Shown here in pieces: positions 55,985 through 64,000 of a DNA stretch of 64,000 nucleotides. The notes beneath the pieces were generated by a model. That model did no database searches. It was not told the origin of the DNA and was given only the letters and a program-made list of their open reading frames with translations. Numbering within the stretch: the stretch's first letter is position 1; the number at the start of each line of letters is the position of its first letter. The DNA is from Phyllostachys edulis (Eukaryota; Streptophyta; Magnoliopsida; Poales; Poaceae): the NCBI GenBank assembly GCA_036346405.1, contig CM070562.1:101666784-101730783 (forward strand), written 5' to 3'. A program made the position numbers and the translations under genes.

Positions 55985-56320
55985 TGGTATCTTCTAGGGT
56001 TTTTCTACTAACGCACAGCCGTTCAATATGCGCCAAGATTCGTGGTGAGGTGGAGTGAAGGAAGAGAGGCGTGGCTGGCTCGATGGAGTGAAGCAGAGAG
56101 AGAGGCAGAGCGGCTCCGGCGTAGCTCGCGGCCGGCGACGGCGGTGTTTCCGATGACGGCAGCGTGGATCACCGGAGGAGGCGGCGCAGCGCGGCCAAGA
56201 GAAAGAGAGAGCCGGAGCAAAGAGAGAGGAGAGAGAGAGCACAAATCTTGAAGCAAAACCAACGGTTAGGAACGGCTGGAATAGTGCATGTAGCTATATA
56301 TGCTTGTAGAAAAAACACTC
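55985..56320. mobile_element. Possible small inverted-repeat element with a GC-rich core
   Basis: agggtttttctac near 55997 and gtagaaaaaacac near 56307 are imperfect inverted ends, each with a cgttc/ccgtt block further in. The core is purine- and GC-rich. No target duplication was found. Confidence 0.3.
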
Positions 56321-56381
56321 TTGGCAGAAAAAACTAGCAAATTTTCAAATTTCTACCATGCGGTGACAAGCAGCAGATGGT

Positions 56382-56876
56382 GAGAGATTTTCTCAGCAGC
56401 GTAATTATTAGGATCTCGTATTGGAGTACTACTAGCAGTAAAAGATGCTGATGTAAACGCAGAATTGTACTTGCCCAGGTAAAAAATTCGGGAGGATCCA
56501 AATAACTTTTTACCCTGGGAACGCGAGCACACGACCAAGAAGGACTTGCAAGCTGTAAAAACCTGAAAGCAGGAATACGAAGGAGGAAGGAGCCATCCAA
56601 TGGAGAGACTAGGAGATGGTGTGGTACCCAAATCTCTCAGCAGCGTACGTAATTGTTAAGATCATGTATTGGAATACTACTAGCAGTAAAAGATGCTGAT
56701 GTAATAGCAGAATTATACTTGCCCAGGTAAAAAATTCGAGAGGATCCAAATAACTTTTTACCCCGGGAACGCGAGTACACGAACAAGGACTTGCATTGCA
56801 AGCTGTAAAAACCTGAAAGCAGGAATACGGAGGAAGGAGCCAACCAACGGAGAGACTAGAGAGGGTGTGGTACTCT
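56382..56876. repeat. Tandem duplication, ~250-bp unit
   Basis: Unit 1 (56382-56631) and unit 2 (56632-56876) share long identical runs (actactagcagtaaaagatg, gaggatccaaataacttttt, gctgtaaaaacctgaaagca) and differ by about 10 percent, so the duplication is older than that at 10887. Confidence 0.88.
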
Positions 56877-57320
56877 GCTCTTGCAATCCCGACACGTATC
56901 ACCTCCTACTCAGGAACAGACATCCTACGGACGAACCATAGATCTAGTTCTGCAGGTCCTGTTGCCTCTCTCTCCACCAACGCCTTTTGTGCCTCCTGTC
57001 AGTTTTGATGAAACAGTACAAGAAATACGAGAGTGCAGACTGCGGAGACCAAGCTACAGACAGGTAAAGTTGGAAGCAAGTTAATGTACTGAACATCTCG
57101 AGATTTGTAAATGCTGAAGGTTTACACTGAGTTGCCTCCTGTAAGCATACGCAAGATTTCATTTATGCGCACCAAATGAAACTTTAAATTATTCGTTTAA
57201 AAAACTTTAAATTAAGATGCGATTTGCCAAGAAAATTATAAGGAGGAACACGGCAACATGGCGCTACTTTTGGCAGTTTCCGGGTGTTGTAGGTCGATAT
57301 TATGGTTTTCAGATTTCAGA
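56877..57320. other. Intergenic stretch, nothing recognised
   Basis: No convincing gene. It ends near the probable 3' UTR of the gene on -. Confidence 0.35.
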
Positions 57321-57615
57321 ACTCAGATATAGACCTGCCTTTGTTGATTTTTCTGAGAATTGGTCATGTCATAGTAGACACTAGACAGTAGTACGCAGAC
57401 AGTATAGCTAGGACTGGGGATGCATACAACACGCAATGTGGCTACAAATGAACCAGGCAATATTAAAAAAAAAGCACAACGATTAGGATTTCCAGTGCAA
57501 TGCACAAAACAAGAATTATCACATAGCACATTGATACAGCATGACCTGATCCGAAAAGTCAGTTGTAGAAACTGAACCTGCAAAACTGTGGGGACGATTA
57601 CGAAACCTGATGCAT

Positions 57616-58029
57616 CTAAAAACCATTGAACCATGTGAGTCCGGGACGTTGTTCTGCAAACTTGCTTCTAGCGGTCATGTTTCGTAGAGTATTTGCCAAA
57701 TCTTCATCGAATCCACCTGGAGAAAAACAGCAGCGAATCATCCAGATTGAAATCTTGTGTGTAGCACCTAACGAGCATTACAAGAGATGGGAATGTCACG
57801 TAACCCCACCCTAAGTAAATCTTTCCTCACCTCCGATCGTCCCCGCCGCCTCCGGCAAGTTCCGGTGGAGCCGCTGCCGTATGGGACGACACACTGATCC
57901 CCGCTGCACCGGCAATCTCCATCCCAACACCGATTAGCTGCGCTTTGGTCATAAAGCCCTGATATCCCAATCCTCCATGCATCAAAACGCCACCGGTCAT
58001 AAAGCCCTGCAGTTTCTGTGTTCATTGCA

Positions 58030-58096
<67 letters not shown>

Positions 58097-58870
58097 TAAG
58101 AATAACGGCAGATTGCCGCTAATGCATTAAAAAGAGGAGAAAACAAAAGTACACACAAAAAAAAGGACACAAGGCCCGAAAAAACTAAAACAAAAAGAAA
58201 GCTCCTTCACGGCTAGAGCCGGCGTTAAGCTTCTTCTACTAAAAGCTCAGTTACATTGTTCCTTGGTAAATAGTCTCGGAGCTTGGTCGCCCCACTAACC
58301 ACCCATGCCCAGGCTTCCTCCTTAATGATGGCCAGTAATCCGATTGGCTCCTCTCTGTGTTGCTCGAAGATTCGTCTATTTCTTTCTTTCCAAATGTGCC
58401 ACAGAGTGAGAAGAATCAAGGAGGCTTGGCCTTTTCGGCAACTACCTATGCCCGAATGGAAGGTGTCAATCCACCAATCCACCATCCGTAGTCGTGTAGT
58501 CCACTGTGTTGGGGAAAGGTTTTGCCGTCCAACCCAGTGACCACAAGAGTCCAGATTTGTCTAGTGTACCAAGATTCTACTTAAAAGATGCATCATTGCC
58601 TCCGGATTGTTTGTGCATAGAGGACACCAATGGTCATTTTGCATATGGCGAAATGCCAGACATCACCGTATCGGAAGGCGATGTTGAACTAGAATCCATG
58701 CAAAGATCTTGCTTTTTTGCGGCGCCCAAATGCGCCAAAAAAGTTTTTGAAATGGGACGTCCGTCGCTCCGATGAATTGCATTGCACCCTATATATAAAA
58801 ACATATACAAAATAGTTAAAAGGGTGCATTGCACAGGTCAAATACAGGAGAAAGACCGCAAAAGCTGGTA
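57616..58870 (-). CDS. 3' part of an unidentified membrane-protein gene
   Basis: On - three exon-like blocks fit. 58870-58809 (62 bp) encodes P-A-F-A-V-F-L-L-Y-L-T-C-A-M-H-P-F-N-Y-F, a membrane segment. 58006-57831 (176 bp) encodes G-F-M-T-G-G-V-L-M-H-G-G-L-G-Y and A-Q-L-I-G-V-G-M-E-I-A-G-A-A-G. 57716-57616 encodes F-D-E-D-L-A-N-T-L-R and ends T-W-F-N-G-F-stop. Splice sites are GT-AG. The first two exons join in phase, but the second and third differ by one base, so an exon may be missing or an indel present. The repeated G-F-M-T start within the middle exon is notable. I do not know the family. Upstream exons were not found; a LINE lies in the first intron. 57600-57320 is probably 3' UTR. 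Confidence 0.5.
58033..58092. repeat. TA microsatellite
   Basis: About 30 TA units. It begins within the target duplication of the adjacent LINE and abuts the LINE's 3' end, so it probably arose from the target/tail. Confidence 0.95.
58041..58779 (-). mobile_element. 5'-truncated LINE (L1-type) fragment
   Basis: On - the C-terminal region of an L1-type reverse-transcriptase protein is visible: L-W-H-I-W-K-E-R-N-R-R-I-F-E and A-I-I-K-E-E-A (58485-58225), with a damaged zf-RVT region upstream. The 3' end gccgttattcttaaaaa meets the TA repeat. An 18-bp target duplication with one mismatch (cattgcacactatatata at 58023-58040; 58780-58797) frames it. It sits in an intron of the membrane-protein gene, same strand. 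Confidence 0.85.
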
Positions 58871-59345
58871 CTGTATAGGCTCTTGTTTCACCACAAATAT
58901 GCAATTAAAATTTTCATTCACTTACATGTGGGGCACGCCACAATATGGTCCATGTGTCTGTTCAATAGGTTATCGTTGTTTGTACTTAATTGGTGTGCAT
59001 TGGAATAAAGAAGGGAGAGGTGCATAGGGAGCATAGGATTGGACATACTTCATTTCTCTCCTGACCGCTGAGGCCTGACAGGAGCCAATGAATGTGCTTT
59101 TGCTACGACTCAGACTGGTACTGGCACGAGCGAAACATGTGTTTCGGCCGATATGAACCGGAATGGCCGACACGACCGGAATTTTGACAGGTACGGGATG
59201 AAGCATTTTGCATACTGTTTACTTGCCAGTATGCAACGTTCCGACCATTTCGGTCGGTATTGGAATGAAATTGACAAACTTGGTTCATTGTTCAGATTGG
59301 AAGAAACGGAAGTGACCGACGGTTTTCGGGTGGAATTGCGGACAC
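58871..59345. other. Intergenic or upstream-exon region, unresolved
   Basis: Upstream exons of the gene on - may lie here (a Ser/Arg-rich frame at 59206-58970 looks like a targeting peptide), but no splice chain could be built. The ccgaccatttcggtcggt palindrome near 59240 is self-complementary. Confidence 0.3.
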
Positions 59346-59348
59346 TTA

Positions 59349-59564
59349 GGGTGTGTTTGGTTAGTGGGATGGTATTGTACCACGTGGTTCCATTGTGTTT
59401 GAGTGAATGAGATGATTTAATATCTAAAGAGAATATTTCACAAATTTGTATCACATCATCTAGGATGGGATTGTTCCATTTGAGTAACCAAACACATAGA
59501 TGGCTTTTTTTTTCTTGAACCAACTCATACATGTATTACTTGATACAAGCAACCAAACACACCC
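59349..59564. mobile_element. Tourist-type MITE, 216 bp
   Basis: Perfect inverted ends GGGTGTGTTTGGTT / AACCAAACACACCC and TTA target duplications (59346-59348 and 59565-59567), the standard signature of PIF/Harbinger Tourist MITEs. Confidence 0.92.
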
Positions 59565-59567
59565 TTA

Positions 59568-60844
59568 GGTAAAGCAATCGTAATCCGTCCTAAGGAAAGC
59601 CCACATGATTTCATCAAAACTAGCGGAGTGTTTGTGCGTTGCAACGGAAACAAACTTTGTACGAGATAGGAGGGTGAGGAAGGAGATGAGGACAGGGGAG
59701 TGGGTGGAGCGACAGCGATGGGGCCTAGGACGAGAGCGGGAAGGAGAAGGGGAATGCAACGTGTGGAGCTCTGCAAGCGCTGAGGGACGGGGGACGCATT
59801 TGGACAGCCGATGGCGAGGGTGGTTCTGGCGACGGTGAGGTCAAGGTCGAAGGCACGCAAATCAAGGGCACTGGCACCGATGTGGGTGCAAGGCGGGGTG
59901 GGGCGAGGCGGGGAATCGAAGGAAGAAGAGTGGGGGCAGCGGTGGTGCAGATGCGAGGAGCGGCCATGTTACGGACGCGTCGTGGCTGACACGGTGGTCT
60001 CAATGTGCACGGGGTTTCGTTGCTTTTTTTACGTATGTAGGGATGGGATGATCCTCCCGCGCAGTGGGAGTAAACTCCTTCTTTTATTAGTTAAGAAAAT
60101 AGACAGAGCCCATAGGTTAATGGGCTTGGCCTACGTGTATATATGGGCTATTGGGCTTTGGTTCTGCCAGTAATTCATGGTGCCAACCAAAGTAAAACTG
60201 CAATACACCTTCGAGATCGTGTTACGTACTATTTGCCTAGGAAGGGTAAGTGAAAGGAAGCGAGATTCGAGTTATCTCGGTGGCATGCCGAGCGTCGTGG
60301 CGCTCCCGCCAGTCGCCGGTACCGGCCGCTGGCCAACTCCCATCACCAAACTCCGCCATGGACACACCATCGCATCTCTCCTTTGCCGCTGCCGATGCGG
60401 CCGCCGCCACCTCCTCAGTGCATCCTCTACATCCGGCCGCCGCCATCTCGTAAGCTTTGAAACCACCCATTGACCCCGACGTAAGCTCTTTTGCGGCATA
60501 GCTTTGAAACGACCCTATTTTTCAAACAGGGTAAACCCGGTTTGCACAATCGCCTAAGATTTCGATTGCAGACTGGAATGACACCAAACCTGCTTACGAA
60601 TATTTAAAAAGCATTAATTGGATTAAATTATGGCCTAATAGCTATTTTATAGCAACAAAATGGGCATTTCAAGCCCAAAGCTTTAACTTACATTCAAAAG
60701 AACCAAATAGCCTCTATAGGAAAGCTTGAGTGCGATCGTAACCCTAACACGATCTCCAAAGTGTTATTCAATCATCTGATACACCTTCTGATGAACATTT
60801 GGCAAGTTTGAGTACACAACATACCCAACAAGCCACATGGAAAA
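59568..60844. other. Repeat-like DNA, no gene supported
   Basis: Contains gtgtttgtgcgttgcaacgg (59623), a phrase common in grass repeats; a GC-rich exon-like block at 60280-60450 without a recognisable protein; and AT-rich sequence up to the LTR. I could not define an element. Confidence 0.35.
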
Positions 60845-63800
60845 TGTCAGGACCCAAAAATACGATTCAGAAACCCTCTGTGTATTCTGAACTAGTCCCA
60901 GATCAACAGCTAGCTCACATAGGAAACATTGATAAAATACCATCCATTTATTTGATTTAACTAAAAAGATCTCAAAGTAACAAATAATAATAATAACTGT
61001 ACCTTATGGTCAACGTTTACTTAACTTGCCACGCAGGGCTAAAGAAACAAATAAACTCTTGCAGCGGAATGAAACTCTTGAAATGGCCAATCAACATGCC
61101 CACATGCAGTCGAATGGAGAACACATCCTAATCCGCCAAACCTTCATAGTACTCCTGGGCAAAGAACTCTTGAGCAGCTTGATATTCTTTAACTGAGCAA
61201 CAATGGCGTAAAGCTGTGAGTACATAAAACACTCAACAAACCGTGGGGAATTATATGCAAATAGTATTCATGCAAGGCTTGAAAAAGGTTAGCTGTATGG
61301 TTCTTTTACAAAAAGCAGCATTGACAATAAATGCAATAAATAGATTTAAATACATAATTGAAAAGAATAATAAATAAGTAAACAATTGCTTTAAAACAAC
61401 TAGTGAACTACCCGTTCACTTCTCAAGACAAACCACCAAGTGGATTACCCATTCACCAAACAAACATTATATTTATCAAGTGAACTTCCCATTCACATTC
61501 CGATTCATTTTATAAAGAAACTCTATCACTTGTGTGAAATCCCCGGACTTATCCATAACAGAGGACGCGGCTATTCGAATAGATCAATTAATACTCTACA
61601 GAGGTTGTACACTTTACCCACAAGATATAACTAATGTAGCAATCACCAATCATAACAATACCCTTCAGAGGTTTCATCTCAATAATTGACTCTCCCGTTG
61701 TGCATACAGCCACCCCAACCTCACTGTTGGTTTGACGCACAATGTTGTACAGGGAAGCGGCGAACCGTCCCGCGATGTGACTTTAGACAGAGTACACACC
61801 TCCACCCATATACTACCTGAGTAGTCAATGCCAAAAATCCACAACTTACTAAGTTAGGTCTGTCCCATACCAGGCATATGGTTGTACGAAAAGGCCCAGT
61901 TCAATGGCGTACAAGATTAAGTCATTGACAAGTTACTCAGGCGAGTCTACCACAAACCCACGACGTGTTATAATCACACCCTCAATCCACCATCTACTCG
62001 CCCGAGCGAAAACCATTTTGTTTAACAAAGACCATTGACTTAGCCTGTCATGGTACACAAATTTTAACAACAATGGCTAACCACCACGATTCCATATTTC
62101 ATTAAGTCAAGATTAACCATTATGACATATGTGATAATGAACCCATCGTAACTAAGCATAACTAGGCAACAATATGATACCCATGTTGGTGATACAAATA
62201 TATCCAACAAAAATTATCCATGCTAGGGTGACAAAGGATTCATGGCATTCAAATAATCAACAAAGGCACAATAACAACAGGTAATAGCTAAACCCAAAAT
62301 AATTTGTATAATGACAGCATGCAGTTGTATAAAACAATATACTTTTGAAATCATAGGTTAAATATAATCAAAGGACCACGATTTGCCTTAGAATAAATTT
62401 TGGGATTGATCTTGATCTTGGTGAACTCCTCCTTGCTCAAAACTTCCCAAAGAATTAACATCTACTCGCAAATAAGACAAATAAAAAAATAACAGAGAGA
62501 AAACGAACTCCAAAAATTAAATAAAAATCTCAAATAAATATATCTTGAATTTAGATGAATTTATAAATTTGAATGGACTCAATCGGAGTTTGAAAGCAAA
62601 AGATATGGCTTTTGGAAGTTTGAAATCACATGAAATTATGAAAATCATAATGTATGGATTTACTGGAATTTCTTTTCAACTGAAAAATCAATTAATGACG
62701 TCAGCTGATGTCAACAACGAATTTCAGTTGAAAAGAAAAATAAAAAGGAATAGGAAATTCCTCTGACATGTGGGACCCACACGTCATAGGCTCGGTTCAC
62801 ATAAACTAGGTCCACTGAGGCTTAGATCGGGATTGGATCTGGACTTGCCATATCCGCGGACACGTGGCTCCGACTGGCATGACACACGTGCACTGGCACT
62901 GAGGTGGATGCTGAGGCGGCCGACACGCAAGAGACACATCACCTCGACGACACGGAGGCTCAGGTCCCCAAGGTCGCTGGCAAACGACGGCTCCTCGCCG
63001 GCGGCGAAGGTGTGCAACGGGTAGAGGACGCTACGAGGAACTCACCGGCTTGCTCAAAGGTGCTCGGGGATGACTAGATTGACCGGCGGTGAGGTTTAGG
63101 TGGAGCTAGGGTTACGAGCTCATCGGCGACAACGCTAGGGATGTCCTCCGGCGAAGAGAAGGGCTGCTCGAAGATGTGGCAGTCCCGAAAATGGCATCCA
63201 ACAGCGACAAAGAGCACTGGAGCGGTAGTGAGGTTGATAGGGTCCTTCAGCCAGAGCTGAAGATGAAGGCGGTGGCTAGGGCTCTAGGCGACGACTTGAG
63301 CACGGCCGGCTAGGTTTTCGAAGGCGGCGCGTCACGGGGTGCGAGAAACGACGGTCCTCGGGGCCTTAAATAGGGTCAAGGGCGAGGAGTCTGCGATGAA
63401 GATGGTGGTGGTGCACGTGAAGAACTCGGAAGAGATGAGTCTAGCTCGGTGACGACGGTGATGTGGCCAGAGAGTCCACCAGTCAACGGGTACGGTTGGG
63501 TTGAGAACGAGTAGTAAAAGGTGCTACTACAGCTGATGGGTGGGGCCTCGCACGCGCGGCGAGCGAAGAGAGAACAAAAGCGGGCCGCGCATGAAATGGG
63601 CTGAAAGTGGAATAGGATTGGGTCGGGTCAAGAAGATTCGGACCAATACAGAATCTGAGATTTTTAATAGGTTTTTATTTTTAGAAATTACTGAAAATCC
63701 AAATAGCAATCATAAAATAGCAAATGCACTCGGAAAAATTCTAGAAAATATATCCAAGTACAGAGAACCCAAATAAAATAATTTTAATAATAGTTGATGT

Positions 63801-63931
63801 TAGTATTAATCATATTAAATTATTTTTGATTTATGAAAGTTCAGATTAAGCTTTTGACTTTAGTAGAAAAATTCAAATGGTTATTTTTATTTTTAAAACT
63901 TTAAAACAAACCAAAATTTTGGGATGTTACA
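60845..63931 (-). repeat. 3' LTR of a Ty3/gypsy-type element
   Basis: On - the sequence runs from TGTAACATCCC (63931) to GGGTCCTGACA (60845), a short imperfect inverted repeat with TG...CA ends, about 3.1 kb. It is preceded on - by a purine tract ccttttaaggggggtagg, so this is the 3' LTR of an element whose body lies to the right of the window. Grass gypsy LTRs beginning TGTAACATCCC and reaching 3 kb are known (RIRE3/RIRE8 group). The partner LTR and target duplication cannot be seen. Confidence 0.65.
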
Positions 63932-64000
63932 AACCTACCCCCCTTAAAAGGAATCTCATCTCTGAGATTCGGGCTGACTAGAGAATAGGTTCAAACCAAA
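63932..64000 (-). mobile_element. Polypurine tract and internal edge of the gypsy element
   Basis: On - the sequence cgaatctcagagatgagatt leads into ccttttaaggggggtagg directly before the LTR. The rest of the element is outside the window. Confidence 0.65.

Noticed and set aside
57323..57634. 103-residue frame on - after the membrane gene
   Set aside because: It overlaps the probable 3' UTR and has no domain; the last exon stop lies at 57616-57618 in another frame.
59153..59410. 85-residue frame on + near the Tourist MITE
   Set aside because: It extends into the MITE terminus and shows no domain.

Overview
This is nuclear DNA from a flowering plant, almost certainly a grass and probably Oryza or a close relative. 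The reasons are intron-containing plant genes with canonical splice signals, GC-rich first exons, a MIR169-type hairpin, and a dense mixture of grass transposon families: MULE with a plant-mobile-domain gene, Sirevirus-type copia, Tourist and Stowaway-like MITEs, CACTA with palindromic subterminal arrays, and Pack-type elements. Species assignment is inference. Most of the window is transposon, with a handful of host genes embedded in it.

Layout. Positions 1-6.3 kb hold a decayed MULE: a mudrA-type transposase on +, a small apparently intact GRF zinc-finger gene on +, and a plant-mobile-domain (MAIN-like) gene on -. An intact five-exon RING-H2 gene of the NEP1-interacting (NIP) type lies at 6.8-9.1 kb (+). 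A CpG-rich orphan promoter-like block follows at 9.75-10.5 kb. A NudC/BOBBER-type gene runs from 20.0 back to 11.3 kb (-). Its first intron is 7.3 kb long and carries a 653-bp hAT element holding a captured exon, plus a MULE-type MITE with a short-LTR copia nested inside it. The NudC promoter side has a tandem duplication in which one copy holds a Tourist-like MITE and the other is the empty site. A full-length 11.1-kb Sirevirus-like copia occupies 21.1-32.2 kb.

Positions 32.2-35.1 kb hold small non-autonomous elements. At 35.5-38.0 kb is a small conserved membrane-protein gene (+) with three separate scars: an 8-bp frameshifting duplication that looks like a hAT excision footprint, a 1.4-kb TRIM-like LTR element in an intron, and a retroposon in the last exon that replaces the C-terminus. 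Positions 38.9-41.0 kb hold a long inverted-repeat element and a duplicated arm. That duplication is split at 41.0-43.3 kb by a 2.24-kb PIF/Harbinger-type element carrying the 5' part of a DPE2 (4-alpha-glucanotransferase) gene.

Positions 43.6-54.0 kb are a nested CACTA complex: an outer non-autonomous element containing an inner one with two decayed genes. A MIR169 hairpin (-) lies at 54.8 kb. A second Tourist-like MITE, a ~250-bp tandem duplication, the 3' part of an unidentified membrane-protein gene (-) with a LINE in an intron, and a Tourist MITE follow. The window ends in the 3' LTR of a gypsy-type element (-).

The single-copy gene exons keep clean frames, whereas the transposons are full of small indels concentrated in CG-rich stretches. 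No operon-like or CRISPR-like structure and no tRNA or rRNA gene was recognised. All homology statements come from recognising motifs by eye, not from a database search.
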